A DNA stretch of 32,669 nucleotides from Azospirillum sp. GTDB taxonomy: Bacteria > Pseudomonadota > Alphaproteobacteria > Azospirillales > Azospirillaceae. Positions 16,543 through 25,268 of this stretch are shown here, piece by piece. Each line of letters begins with the position of its first letter. The stretch's first letter is position 1. Below the pieces are notes generated by a model. That model had not been told where the DNA came from. It did not search any database and saw nothing but the letters and a program-made list of their open reading frames with translations. The DNA is taken from NCBI GenBank assembly GCA_016124535.1, contig WGNK01000029.1:1-32669 (forward strand), given 5' to 3'. Position numbers and translations under genes: made by a program.

Positions 16543-17955
16543 TCAGTGGCTGGGCGGCGGCGGCAGCGGCGCGGTCTGGATTGCCGAAGCGCCACCGGAG
16601 GCGGGGGCGGCACCGGAGAACTGCGGAGAGCCGACCGTGGCGGCGGGTGCGGCCTCACCCAGTCGCAGTTCCCAGCCGGTTGCCGGGAAGCCGCCGGCAG
16701 GCGCTTGCGCGGACGGCGCTGCGCCGGCGCCGGTCGAACCGGCGGGCCGCTCAAGGTCGAGTCGGCGCAGCGCCAGCTGCGCCCGCAGCCGCTCCGGGTC
16801 GCCATGGAACCGCAGCGCCACCTCGCCGCGGCGGCGCGACAGGGACAGCAGGTCGAAGCCGTCGAGGCCGGGCACGGCGCCCAACCGCCGCCGGGCTTCC
16901 AGCCAGTCCTGGAGACCGCTGATCGACAGTCCGGCCACCAGCCGGCTGACCGGTTGGGCCCGCAAGGCGGCGTCCGCCTGCCAGGCGGCGTCGAGACTGG
17001 CGAGGACCGCCCCGACCGCACGGGCCAGCAGCTCCGGCTCGGCTTCGCCCGGAGTCGCGCTGACGGTGACGGTTGTGGTCGAGAGCGGGCCGGCGCGATC
17101 ATAGCGCGAAACCTTGATCGCCAGGCCGGACCCGCCGCTGGCGGCGGCCTCCGTGCCCAGCGCCGCGACCACCACCTGTTCGACGTTGTGGCGCTGGGCG
17201 GTCCGGGCGATCGCATCCAGGTCCCCGGCCAGGGCCTCGGCAACACCGATATCGGCGACATCGCTCAACTCGCCGAACGGGACGGTGATGCCATTTGCAA
17301 CCGAGGCGGCCGCCCGATCCTCCCAGGCGACACGCCAGGGCGTGCGCTCCTCCCACAGCACCGGATGGCCGTCGGAGCCCGAAACCGGCAGCACCACCAC
17401 AGGGGGATGTGCGGGCGGCGCCAAGGTTGCGGCACCTGGAGCCGCGGCCCCGGAGATCGGCGCCGGCGGCACCACCGAGAGATCCGTGACCGGCGCCGCG
17501 GCGACCACCTGGCCGCCGGCGCCGGCGACGTAGCTGCGGACTTTATCGGCACGGAAATGGACGGTCAGGCTGGCGACATAGCGGACCGCCGAGACGCGTT
17601 CGTCGTCGATCTCGAAGGATTGAACCAGGCGCGCCAGTTCGGCGTCGCTCGGCGACGCGGCCGCTGGTCCGCCGGTCAGCTGCTGGAACAGCTGGGCGAA
17701 AGCCTTGCGCTGTGCCTGCTGTATCGCCAGGTCGCGCGCTTCGTTGGCATTGGCCGCGGTGACATCGACCGAGACGCCGGAGACAGAATAGGCTTCCTGG
17801 GCACGGACGGTGCCGGCATCCAGGAGCAATCCGACCATCGTCACCACGACCGCCGCGGCGATGCCGCAGCGGATCGCCCGGCAGCGGGGGATCCGGCACA
17901 GCGTTGCCCAGCACAGCGTTGCCCAGCGCAGCGGGGTACGACGCCTGTGACGCAT
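16543..17955 (-). CDS. DUF2066 domain-containing exported protein
   Basis: A 470-residue protein of the DUF2066 family, common upstream of the PgsA-like gene in Rhodospirillales. A basic N-terminus is followed by one hydrophobic segment (about residues 30-50) ending VRAQEA, consistent with signal cleavage and export. The conserved repeats ARDLAIQQAQRKAFAQLFQQLTG and VSAVRYVASLTVHFRADKVR mark the N-terminal domain; the C-terminal third is proline/alanine rich and low complexity. No enzymatic motif is seen and no function is established. It is the first gene of the minus-strand operon, divergent from purM with 81 bases between. Its first codons contain a tandem 15-base repeat. Confidence 0.88.
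   Translation of the reverse strand: MRHRRRTPLRWATLCWATLCRIPRCRAIRCGIAAAVVVTMVGLLLDAGTVRAQEAYSVSGVSVDVTAANANEARDLAIQQAQRKAFAQLFQQLTGGPAAASPSDAELARLVQSFEIDDERVSAVRYVASLTVHFRADKVRSYVAGAGGQVVAAAPVTDLSVVPPAPISGAAAPGAATLAPPAHPPVVVLPVSGSDGHPVLWEERTPWRVAWEDRAAASVANGITVPFGELSDVADIGVAEALAGDLDAIARTAQRHNVEQVVVAALGTEAAASGGSGLAIKVSRYDRAGPLSTTTVTVSATPGEAEPELLARAVGAVLASLDAAWQADAALRAQPVSRLVAGLSISGLQDWLEARRRLGAVPGLDGFDLLSLSRRRGEVALRFHGDPERLRAQLALRRLDLERPAGSTGAGAAPSAQAPAGGFPATGWELRLGEAAPAATVGSPQFSGAAPASGGASAIQTAPLPPPPSH
17897..17926. repeat. tandem 15-base repeat in the start of the DUF2066 gene
   Basis: CACAGCGTTGCCCAG occurs twice head to tail (17897-17911, 17912-17926), followed by a partial third copy. 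It encodes a WATLC repeat in the basic N-terminal region ahead of the signal segment. Copy-number change would alter the protein by five residues without changing frame. Confidence 0.7.
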
Positions 17956-18036
17956 TGCAAAGCCTTCCGATTCGAGTATGGTCCGGCCACGCGACCGGCT
18001 GCTCCAAACTTATAGCCCAGAGCAAGCGAGGATACC

Positions 18037-19122
18037 ATCGGCACCACCCCCGTCCCACCCGCCGCGGAGACATACCGCGCCGCCGGTGTCGATATCGACG
18101 CCGGCAATGCCCTGGTCGAAGCGATCAAACCGCTCGCGCGATCGACCGCGCGCGCCGGCTCGGAGGCCGGGCTCGGCGGCTTCGGCGCGCTGTTCGATCT
18201 GAGGGCTGCCGGCTTCAGCGATCCGATTCTGGTTGCCACCACCGACGGCGTCGGCACCAAGCTCAAGGTTGCGATCGCGACCGGCAACCATCGCTCGGTC
18301 GGCATCGATCTGGTCGCGATGTGCGTCAACGATCTGGTCGTCCAGGGTGCTGAACCGCTGTTGTTTCTTGATTATTTCGCAACCGGGCGGCTTGATGTGG
18401 CGGCCGGCCGCGATATCGTCGCCGGCATCGCCGCGGGCTGTCGCGAGGCGGGCTGTGCGCTGGTCGGCGGCGAGACCGCCGAGATGCCGGGCTTTTACGC
18501 CGCCGGGGATTATGATCTGGCCGGCTTCGCGATCGGCGCGGTCGAGCGCGCCCAGGTGCTGACCGGCGCCGGGGTCGCGGCAGGGGACGTGGTGCTCGGG
18601 CTGGCCTCGTCGGGGCTGCACTCCAACGGCTTTTCGCTGGTCCGCCGCCTGGTCGAGCGCGGCGGCCTGGACTACCACGGCCCGGCCCCCTTCGATCCCG
18701 GGCGCCGCCTGGGCGAGGCCTTGCTGGAGCCCACCCGCATCTATGTTCGCAGCACCCTGGCGACGGTGCGCGCAGGACTGGCCAAGGCGCTGGCGCATAT
18801 CACCGGCGGCGGCTTGCTCGAAAATATCCCCAGGGTTCTGCCCGACGGCCTCGGCGTGGCCCTCGATGCCGGCGCATGGCCGCTGCCGCCGGTGTTCCGC
18901 TGGCTGGCCGGGCTGGGCGCGGTGGCGCCGCTGGAACTGGCGCGGACTTTTAATTGCGGACTGGGTATGGTCGTGATCGCAGCACCCGAACACGCCGCAG
19001 CGGCGGCGGCACGGCTGCGCGAAGCCGGTGAGACCGTTCATGCCGTCGGGCGCGTCGTCACCTGCACCTCCGGCGAACCCCGCGTCGTCATCAAGGATAT
19101 GGCTGCAACGTGGCACGATTGA
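18037..19122 (+). CDS. purM: phosphoribosylformylglycinamidine cyclo-ligase (AIR synthetase), noncanonical start
   Basis: Full-length PurM of about 361 residues, which closes the imidazole ring of FGAM with ATP to give AIR in purine synthesis. Conserved parts include [60 protein letters not shown] and [12 protein letters not shown] (motifs given in part). The reading frame is open from TAG at 18013, yet no ATG, GTG or TTG occurs before ATG 18319, which lies past the ATP-binding lysine. I place the start at ATC 18037 because GAGG sits five bases upstream and the protein then begins at the family's normal position. A sequence error for ATG is equally possible. The stop lies inside purN. Confidence 0.9.
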   Translation: MGTTPVPPAAETYRAAGVDIDAGNALVEAIKPLARSTARAGSEAGLGGFGALFDLRAAGFSDPILVATTDGVGTKLKVAIATGNHRSVGIDLVAMCVNDLVVQGAEPLLFLDYFATGRLDVAAGRDIVAGIAAGCREAGCALVGGETAEMPGFYAAGDYDLAGFAIGAVERAQVLTGAGVAAGDVVLGLASSGLHSNGFSLVRRLVERGGLDYHGPAPFDPGRRLGEALLEPTRIYVRSTLATVRAGLAKALAHITGGGLLENIPRVLPDGLGVALDAGAWPLPPVFRWLAGLGAVAPLELARTFNCGLGMVVIAAPEHAAAAAARLREAGETVHAVGRVVTCTSGEPRVVIKDMAATWHD

Positions 19123-19763
19123 AACTCGCCGTCCTGATTTCGGGACGTGGCACCAATCTTCAGGCGCTGATCGAAGCCTGTGCGGACTCTGCCTATCCGG
19201 CCGAGATCGCGCTGGTGGTGTCGAACCAGGGCGATGCGCCGGGCCTGCAGCGGGCGATCGCCGCCGGCGTTCCGGCGCAGGTGATCAATCATCGCGCCTT
19301 CGCGGCCAAGCAGGCGTTCGAGGCGATGCTGGATGCCGCCCTGCGCAACGCGCGGGTCGAACTGGTCTGTCTGGCGGGATTCATGCGAATCCTGTCGCCG
19401 TGGTTCTGCGAGCGCTGGCGGGACCGCCTGATCAATATCCACCCATCGTTGCTGCCGGCATTCAAGGGATTGGAGACTCACGCCAAGGTGATCGAGGCCG
19501 GTGTGCGGATCACCGGCTGCACGGTTCATTTTGTCCGCGCTGCGATGGACGACGGGCCGATTCTGGTTCAGGCGGCGGTTGCGGTGGCATCTGACGATGA
19601 TCCGGTCCGCCTGGCGGCGCGCGTGCTCGAAGCCGAGCACCGCTGCTATCCGCTGGCGGTGCGCTTGATTGCGAGCGGTCATGTCCGGATCGACAACGAA
19701 CGCGTGGTGATCAGCGGTGCGGTCGATGCGCCGGCGACGGTGCTGATCAATCCAACCGCCTGA
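19110..19763 (+). CDS. purN: phosphoribosylglycinamide formyltransferase 1
   Basis: A 217-residue PurN, which transfers formyl from 10-formyl-THF to GAR. The GAR-binding loop [13 protein letters not shown], the triad N109 and H111 ([13 protein letters not shown]) and D147 (MDDGPILVQ) are all present. GTG at 19110 is the start, overlapping purM by 13 bases, which indicates translational coupling and gives the expected N-terminus. The length is within the normal range. No U-run terminator follows on the plus strand. Confidence 0.95.
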   Translation: MARLKLAVLISGRGTNLQALIEACADSAYPAEIALVVSNQGDAPGLQRAIAAGVPAQVINHRAFAAKQAFEAMLDAALRNARVELVCLAGFMRILSPWFCERWRDRLINIHPSLLPAFKGLETHAKVIEAGVRITGCTVHFVRAAMDDGPILVQAAVAVASDDDPVRLAARVLEAEHRCYPLAVRLIASGHVRIDNERVVISGAVDAPATVLINPTA

Positions 19764-19822
19764 CCGGCCTCCCGGTTCCCAAAACTGGCACCGTCAAGCA
19801 ATGCCATCCGCGAAATCGAAAA

Positions 19823-19846
19823 GACCCGGCCGTTGCCGGCCGGGTC
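19823..19846 (-). terminator. rho-independent terminator of the OmpA-like lipoprotein gene
   Basis: A 9-bp GC stem (19823-19831 with 19838-19846), extendable to 10 bp with a 4-base loop. On the minus strand it is followed by CTTTTCGATTTCG, a T-rich tail, and it lies 43 bases after the lipoprotein stop. On the plus strand no T-run follows, so it serves the minus-strand gene, though it may also help end purN. Confidence 0.7.
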
Positions 19847-19888
19847 CTCGCCTCGATACGCAATTGACGATCACCAGCCGAGCGCAGC

Positions 19889-20842
19889 CTATTCCTTGGC
19901 CGGTGGGGTCAGCGGGATCGGCGGGGTCGGCCGCAGATCCACGATGATCGTCGCCGAGCGGTTCTTCTGGTTATTGACGTTGTCGCCGGTGGCCACCGGC
20001 AGCTTGGATTCACCGGTCGCCTCGGTGCTGATGAGCGCTTCGGGCACCCCGACCTGGACCAGTTCGTTCTTGACCGCATTCACCCGACGTTCCGACAGCG
20101 CCTGATTGTAGTCGGGCTTGCCCACCGTATCGGTGCTGGCGGTGACCCAGACCAGATAGACCTTGGTCGGAGCCGAGGCGGTGTTCACGGCGTGCGCGAC
20201 CTTGTGGGCGACGGCGTGGCCCTGGGCGCCGACGGCGGCGCTGCCGCTGCTGAAATAGACGACGTAGCGCTGGGGCGGCGCGCCCGGCGGGCACGAAGCT
20301 TCGACCTTGGCCACGGCAGACAGGAAATTGGCCTTGGCCGATTCGATCGCGGTGACCTCCCAGCCTTCTTCCAACTCCTCGATCCAGCTATCGAACGAGG
20401 ACTGCGCCATCGCGGCGGCTTCCGGTGCCCGGTTGCGGGTGCATTTCCAGAAGGCGTTCATCAGCCGGGTCCGCTGCTCGTAGGCCTCGGCATAGCTGAC
20501 GTTGACTTTGCGCGGCTGCCAGTTGACCAGTTCGAGGTCCCAACGCTCCGGCAGTTCCGGATCGGTGACCACGCCCTGGGACGACAGCAGAGCCTTGCGC
20601 GACCAGCGCTCATAGTTGCGGAGATCGCCCTCTCCCTTTTCCTCGGCGGCCAATGCCATGTAATTCTTGGCCAAGGCCGCGGTATAGGCAGATCCGGCCG
20701 GCGCGGTCGCCTTTGCGGCGTCGTACACCTCAGGATTTCCCCAATCCCTGGCGCTCATGGTGTGGCTCACCAGCTCGATATGCTCACAGCCGGTCAGTGC
20801 CAACCCCGCAAGCCCAAAAGCAAGCACGGTTATTTTGGTCAT
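19889..20842 (-). CDS. OmpA-family lipoprotein
   Basis: A 317-residue exported lipoprotein. The signal MTKITVLAFGLAGLALTGC ends in lipobox LTGC, so C19 should be lipidated. Residues about 30-195 form a helical N-terminal region rich in tryptophan and charged residues with no recognised family. The C-terminal ~110 residues are an OmpA-like peptidoglycan-binding domain: VVYFSSGSAAV, then ALSERRVNAVKNELVQVGV and NNQKNRSATI, which correspond to the conserved LSxxRA and NRR positions. It probably ties the outer membrane to peptidoglycan. I chose ATG 20842 with GGGGAA upstream over an in-frame GTG at 20860. Confidence 0.85.
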   Translation of the reverse strand: MTKITVLAFGLAGLALTGCEHIELVSHTMSARDWGNPEVYDAAKATAPAGSAYTAALAKNYMALAAEEKGEGDLRNYERWSRKALLSSQGVVTDPELPERWDLELVNWQPRKVNVSYAEAYEQRTRLMNAFWKCTRNRAPEAAAMAQSSFDSWIEELEEGWEVTAIESAKANFLSAVAKVEASCPPGAPPQRYVVYFSSGSAAVGAQGHAVAHKVAHAVNTASAPTKVYLVWVTASTDTVGKPDYNQALSERRVNAVKNELVQVGVPEALISTEATGESKLPVATGDNVNNQKNRSATIIVDLRPTPPIPLTPPAKE

Positions 20843-21362
20843 TTGTTTCCCCTTTTCCACCCTGTTTACTTCAATTCACCCGCTTCGACCCACCAGCACA
20901 AAGCCGTAGAAAACGGACAAACTATCGCCGTTGCATCAGCTGACGTGCTGATTGCAGTCCGATATTCGATCACACCCTGCGAGCTTTTACTTGTTATTAA
21001 TTATAATACCATGGACCGCAGATCTTTGAGGATTATCACCGATTCCCAGGTGTTACGCAATACCGGCATTCCTGGATCCGGGGAACACCGGCTGCGAATA
21101 CCATCGAACCGATGATTGGGCAGGAGCAATTGGACACGCGAATGCGCTCGAAAGGAACTAGGGCGGGAGCCCGCCGACATCAACCACCCCTGGGCCCCTT
21201 TGACCCAAGAAAACGATCCGCCCCGCAAGCGATCCGCCGTCGGCTCGCCGGATCAGACTCTGCTGCAGTTGCCCGGATTGGTTGCCCGGCTTATAACGAC
21301 CGCCAGAGTGCATGGGCTGCCCCCTCGCCGCCGCGCCAGAGCCAGCTTTCCGGTAACCGCTG
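20843..21362. other. 520-base intergenic region without a convincing gene
   Basis: Between the OmpA-like gene (minus) and pyrC' (plus). The part near 20980-21010 is AT-rich and holds TATAAT at 21002-21007, which also reads as TATAAT on the minus strand at 21005-21000; no good -35 box lies at the right distance for either. Open frames across 21112-21592 have no family resemblance and arise in GC-rich sequence. pyrB, the expected neighbour of pyrC', is not found here. Confidence 0.5.
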
Positions 21363-22667
21363 ATGAATCGTCGTGTCGCCTATCTGAATGCACGCCTGCT
21401 GGATCCTGCCAGCGGTCTCGACCAGGCCGGTGGCTTGCTCACCGAAGGGACGCGCATCGTCGATTTCGGTCCCCGGCTGTTCTCCGACGGCATTCCCGAG
21501 GGGGTCGAGGTCCACGATCTCGCCGGTCGTTGCCTGGCGCCCGGCCTGGTCGATATGCGGGTCTCGGTCGGCGAGCCGGGCGAGGAGCATAAGGAAACCA
21601 TCCTGACCGCCAGCCGGTCGGCCGCCGCCGGCGGGGTGACCGCGGTCGCCTGCCTGCCCAATTCCGACCCGCCGATCGACGACGTATCGGGGGTGGAATT
21701 CATTGCGCGGCGGGCGCGCGAGGTCAAACTGGTCAAGATTTTTTCCCAAGCCGCCGTGACCAAGGGCTTGGGCGGTCACGAGTTGGCGGAACTCGGGCTG
21801 CTTGCGGAGGCCGGTGCGGTCGCTTTCACTGACGGCACCAAGGCGGTCGCCGACGCCCAGGTCATGCGCCGCGCGCTGAGCTATGCCCGGACTTTCGGCC
21901 TGCTGATCGTGCAACACCCCGAGGAACCGGCTTTGGCGGCCGGCGGCATGATGAATTCCGGAGAAATCGCGACGCGTCTTGGCCTGGCCGGCATCCCGGC
22001 GGCGGCCGAGGTGATCATGATCGAGCGCGACCTGCGCCTGGTCGAACTGACCGGCTCGCGCTACCACGTCGCCCATGTCTCGACTGGCGAGGCGGTCGAT
22101 GTGATTCGCCGGGCCAAGCGCCGCGGGCTGCCGGTGACCTGCGACACCGCACCGGCCTATTTCACGCTGACCGAACTCGACGTCGGTGACTATCGCACCT
22201 TCGCCAAGCTGTCGCCGCCGTTGCGCGGCGAGATGGACCGGCGGGCGGTGATCGAAGGGCTGGCCGACGGCACCATCGATGCCATCGTCAGCGACCACGC
22301 CCCCCATGACCAGGACAGCAAGCGAGTGCCGTTTGCCCAGGCGGCGTCCGGCATCGTCGGGCTGGAGACCTTGCTGCCACTGACCCTGTCCCTGGTCCAC
22401 CGCGGTCAGATATCGCTGATGGCGGCTCTGGCCGCGTTGACCGTGCGGCCGGCCGAAATCCTCGGCCTCGGCAGCCGCAGTCCAGGCCGCCTGGTGGTTG
22501 GGGGGCCGGCCGATCTGATGGTATTCGACCCGGAGCTGCCGTGGCGGATCGACGTCGACCAGTTCCGCTCGAAATCGAAGAATTCGCCATTCGACAAGCT
22601 GCCGGTCAGTGGTCGTACCCTCCGGACCGTGGTCGATGGCCGCACCGTTTTCCACCTGGAGGCGTGA
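21363..22667 (+). CDS. pyrC: dihydroorotase-like protein PyrC', probably catalytically inactive
   Basis: A 434-residue amidohydrolase of the multifunctional-complex dihydroorotase type. The expected metal-binding stretch PGLVDxHxHxREPG reads PGLVDMRVSVGEPG, so both histidines (positions 66 and 68) and the arginine at 70 are replaced. Other landmarks persist, such as HVAHVSTGEA and SDHAPHDQDSK. Such proteins, called PyrC' or PyrX, do not cleave dihydroorotate but form a complex with aspartate carbamoyltransferase PyrB, whose gene normally lies directly upstream. Here pyrB is absent from the 520 bases upstream. plsY begins three bases after the stop. The family is certain; inactivity is inferred from the lost ligands. 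Confidence 0.9.
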   Translation: MNRRVAYLNARLLDPASGLDQAGGLLTEGTRIVDFGPRLFSDGIPEGVEVHDLAGRCLAPGLVDMRVSVGEPGEEHKETILTASRSAAAGGVTAVACLPNSDPPIDDVSGVEFIARRAREVKLVKIFSQAAVTKGLGGHELAELGLLAEAGAVAFTDGTKAVADAQVMRRALSYARTFGLLIVQHPEEPALAAGGMMNSGEIATRLGLAGIPAAAEVIMIERDLRLVELTGSRYHVAHVSTGEAVDVIRRAKRRGLPVTCDTAPAYFTLTELDVGDYRTFAKLSPPLRGEMDRRAVIEGLADGTIDAIVSDHAPHDQDSKRVPFAQAASGIVGLETLLPLTLSLVHRGQISLMAALAALTVRPAEILGLGSRSPGRLVVGGPADLMVFDPELPWRIDVDQFRSKSKNSPFDKLPVSGRTLRTVVDGRTVFHLEA

Positions 22668-22670
22668 GCC

Positions 22671-23294
22671 ATGCCCGATCCGATCAGCTGGTCCTATGCC
22701 GGACCGTATCTGGCGGCTGCATTGGCCGCCGGCTATCTGATCGGCTCAGTTCCGTTCGGGTTGGTTCTGACCCGCCTGGCCGGGCTCGGCGATATTCGCG
22801 CGATCGGTTCGGGCAATATCGGCGCGACCAATGTTCTGCGCACCGGCAACAAGGCGCTGGCGGCGCTGACCCTGGTGCTCGACGGCGGCAAGGGCGCCGC
22901 GGCGGTGCTGCTGGCCCAGCTTTACGGCCCGGATCCGGCGTTGATGGCGGCGATTGGCGCGATGCTCGGCCATAGTTTTCCGCTATGGCTCGGTTTTCGC
23001 GGCGGCAAGGGCGTGGCGACCGCGCTTGGCATCCTGCTGGCGATCGCCTGGCCGGTCGGCCTGTGTGCCTGTCTGGTCTGGCTCGCCACCGCGGCGGCGT
23101 TCCGCATCTCGTCCCTGGCCGCCTTGGTCGCGCTCGGCACCGCTCCGATTTCCGCTTGGGCGCTGGTCAATGCCCAGATCGCGGAACTGGCTGCAATCAT
23201 CGCCGGGCTTGTGTTCTTGCGCCACCACGCCAACATCCGACGTCTGATCAATCGGGAGGAGCCGCGGATTCGCCTGGGCAAACCGCCAGGGTGA
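22671..23294 (+). CDS. plsY: glycerol-3-phosphate acyltransferase PlsY
   Basis: A 207-residue membrane acyltransferase that moves an acyl group from acyl-phosphate to glycerol 3-phosphate, the first step of phospholipid synthesis. The three PlsY motifs are all visible: GSGNIGATN (residues about 43-52), GHSFPLWLGFRGGKGVAT (about 100-117) and FLRHHANIRRLI (about 182-193). About five membrane segments are present, the first beginning YLAAALAAGYLIGSVPFG. GGAGG lies nine bases upstream of the ATG, and only three bases separate it from pyrC', so they are co-transcribed. Confidence 0.96.
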   Translation: MPDPISWSYAGPYLAAALAAGYLIGSVPFGLVLTRLAGLGDIRAIGSGNIGATNVLRTGNKALAALTLVLDGGKGAAAVLLAQLYGPDPALMAAIGAMLGHSFPLWLGFRGGKGVATALGILLAIAWPVGLCACLVWLATAAAFRISSLAALVALGTAPISAWALVNAQIAELAAIIAGLVFLRHHANIRRLINREEPRIRLGKPPG

Positions 23295-23330
23295 CTCCGC
23301 CGCCGTTGCCCAGGGTCCGGTTGGGCTGCC

Positions 23331-23894
23331 ATGCATGATCTGTCGAGACTGCTCCGCTCGCTTGTTCCGGCCGCCGGTCTGGCGGTGGCCGGGTGCGCCG
23401 GGCCGGCGGTGGTGCCGGATCCGCCGGCGGCGTTTTTTAGCCTGAATAGCTTGGCCATCGCGGCGAGCGGCGGCGAGCTGACCGTGGTGGTGCGCGGCAA
23501 TCCGTTCGGCGGCGACCAGGCCGCCTTTGACCATGCGGTGGTCGAGGCCCTCCAGAGTCGCTATGCGGGCGTGCCGACCCGCCTTACCACCACGCCGGGA
23601 CCGTCCGCCCGGCCGGACTATAAAGTCGCCGTGATCTTCAATCCCGACCCCGCGCTCGGCACCTACAATACCTGTACCAGCCGGCCGGTTCCGACCTTGC
23701 CGCCCCAGGGCCGCATCGTCCTGCAGGCGGCATTCTGTCAGGGCGAAGCGCCGGCAACCAGTGCGCGGGGTTGGCTGGCCGGTGCCGTCACGGCCGAGGA
23801 TCCGGATTTTCGCCAGCTACTCTACGATACCGCCCACGCGCTGTTTGCCCCCAATCTCGAATTCGACTGCGGCGGACTGTCGGGAGACTGTTGA
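23331..23894 (+). CDS. small exported lipoprotein, function unknown
   Basis: A 187-residue protein with a signal sequence and lipobox AVAGC (residues about 18-22), so it should be a lipid-anchored envelope protein. Four further cysteines in the second half (CTSRPVP, AFCQG, EFDCGG and the terminal C) could form disulfides. The body is mostly beta/alpha with no motif I recognise, so the family is unknown. ATG 23331 starts 37 bases after plsY on the same strand, which allows co-transcription. No terminator hairpin is evident before the depolymerase gene. Confidence 0.7.
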   Translation: MHDLSRLLRSLVPAAGLAVAGCAGPAVVPDPPAAFFSLNSLAIAASGGELTVVVRGNPFGGDQAAFDHAVVEALQSRYAGVPTRLTTTPGPSARPDYKVAVIFNPDPALGTYNTCTSRPVPTLPPQGRIVLQAAFCQGEAPATSARGWLAGAVTAEDPDFRQLLYDTAHALFAPNLEFDCGGLSGDC

Positions 23895-24053
23895 GGCGGA
23901 CGGCCCGGCATTCCCGAGCCGATCCTGCCTGACGCGCCGATTCCAACGAGTTCAAGCAAGCTTGCGCCGACCTGGGGTGGCGTACTAGAGTCCGGATACT
24001 CTCGAAGATCCCCCGCCGCACGTCCCTCATTCAAGAAAAACTCGGAGTGGCCA

Positions 24054-25124
24054 ATGCCCAAGTCCCCCCGGATTGCACGGATTGGCGGTGCTGCCGTCCT
24101 ATGGGTTGCCGTCGCCTGTTTGGCCACCGGAAGTGCTGCCGCTGCCAAGCTCGGCTCCTACGCCATCGACCAGGGCCAGATTTCAGTCTCCGGCATCTCG
24201 TCCGGCGGTTACATGGCTGGGCAAGTCCATATCGCCTATTCGGCAAGCATCATCGGCGCCGGCATTATCGCGGGCGGACCCTATTATTGTGCCGAGAACT
24301 CGGCGACCTACGCCCAGTATTCCTGCATGGAGACCTGGTTGGGCGATCCCGACGTTGCCGAATTGGTCGCGACCACCCGACGTCTGGCGACCGGCGGCGA
24401 GATCGATGATCCGCAAAACCTCGCCCGCGCGCGCGTCTACCTGTTCCACGGCACCAGGGACTCCACGGTCACCGCGCCGGTGATGGCAGCACTCGCCCGC
24501 TACTATGCCGCTTTCGTGCCTGCGACCAACATCCGTCAAGTGTTCGATCTGCCGGCCGAACACGCGATGATCACCGAGACCCAGGGCAATCCTTGCGGTT
24601 TTCATGGCTCGCCGTTCATCAACGATTGCGACCGGGACGTTGCCGGCGAAATTCTTCAGCAGATTTATGGCCTGCCCCAGAAGAAGGCGGCCCCGGACGG
24701 CCAGCTGATCACTTTCGACCAAGCTGAGTTCACCGACGACCTGACCCGGAACAGCCTGAACCGGAACGGCCATGTCTATGTGCCCAAGGCCTGCGCCGCC
24801 GGGGCGACCTGCCGGCTGCATGTTGCCTTTCATGGTTGCAAACAGTACGAGCAGGCGATCGGCGACCAGTTCTACACCCGGTCGGGCTACAACGAATGGG
24901 GCGAGGCGAACAATATCGTCATCCTCTATCCCCAGGCGGTCAACACCATCGCGCCATTGTCGCTGGTGCCGTGGAACTTTCAGTTGCTGCTCAATCCGAA
25001 CGGCTGCTGGGACTGGTGGGGCTATACCGGCAGCCGCTATCACACCCGTGCCGGCGGTCAGATGAAGGCGGTCAAGGCGATGATCGACCGGGTCGCCGCC
25101 GGGTTCGCGCCGCCGGGCAACTGA
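24054..25124 (+). CDS. secreted type-2 PHB-depolymerase-like esterase
   Basis: A 356-residue secreted hydrolase. The signal peptide MPKSPRIARIGGAAVLWVAV... runs to about residue 30 (AAA-AK). The lipase box SGISSGGYMA has G47-x-S49-x-G51, and the FHGTRDSTV segment (aspartate near 144) and a later histidine complete a likely triad. Paired cysteines (CDRD, CAAGATC, GCKQYEQ, NGCWDWWGYTG) suit an extracytoplasmic protein. The overall layout matches short-chain-length polyhydroxyalkanoate depolymerases of the extracellular type-2 catalytic domain family, here without a starch- or chitin-binding domain. GGAG lies six bases upstream of ATG. It may hydrolyse PHB or related esters; a substrate test would decide between them. 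Confidence 0.82.
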   Translation: MPKSPRIARIGGAAVLWVAVACLATGSAAAAKLGSYAIDQGQISVSGISSGGYMAGQVHIAYSASIIGAGIIAGGPYYCAENSATYAQYSCMETWLGDPDVAELVATTRRLATGGEIDDPQNLARARVYLFHGTRDSTVTAPVMAALARYYAAFVPATNIRQVFDLPAEHAMITETQGNPCGFHGSPFINDCDRDVAGEILQQIYGLPQKKAAPDGQLITFDQAEFTDDLTRNSLNRNGHVYVPKACAAGATCRLHVAFHGCKQYEQAIGDQFYTRSGYNEWGEANNIVILYPQAVNTIAPLSLVPWNFQLLLNPNGCWDWWGYTGSRYHTRAGGQMKAVKAMIDRVAAGFAPPGN

Positions 25125-25167
25125 CCGGCCGGCGGCAGTGGTCCCGGCGGGCGCGGGGGCATCCGGT

Positions 25168-25197
25168 AAGCCGGCCAAAGAAAAGCCGGCCAAAGAA
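25168..25197. repeat. tandem 15-base repeat downstream of the depolymerase
   Basis: AAGCCGGCCAAAGAA is repeated exactly at 25168-25182 and 25183-25197. It contains the palindrome GCCGGC and lies between the depolymerase stop and the tRNA-Val promoter. Significance unknown. Confidence 0.7.
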
Positions 25198-25224
25198 TAA
25201 GCCAGCCGGGCCTGTCGCGACGGC

Positions 25225-25253
25225 TTGACAAGCGGGGGCCGGCTAACGAATAT
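25225..25253 (+). promoter_or_regulatory. candidate promoter of tRNA-Val
   Basis: TTGACA at 25225-25230 matches the -35 consensus exactly. A 17-base spacer leads to GAATAT at 25248-25253, a weak -10. Transcription would begin about 8-10 bases before the tRNA at 25269, as usual for tRNA operons. Confidence 0.6.
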
Positions 25254-25268
25254 GCCCCCCCACTGGAC

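Noticed and set aside
18319..19122. ATG 18319 as the start of purM
   Set aside because: It would remove about 94 conserved residues including the GTKLK region, which is encoded in frame upstream.
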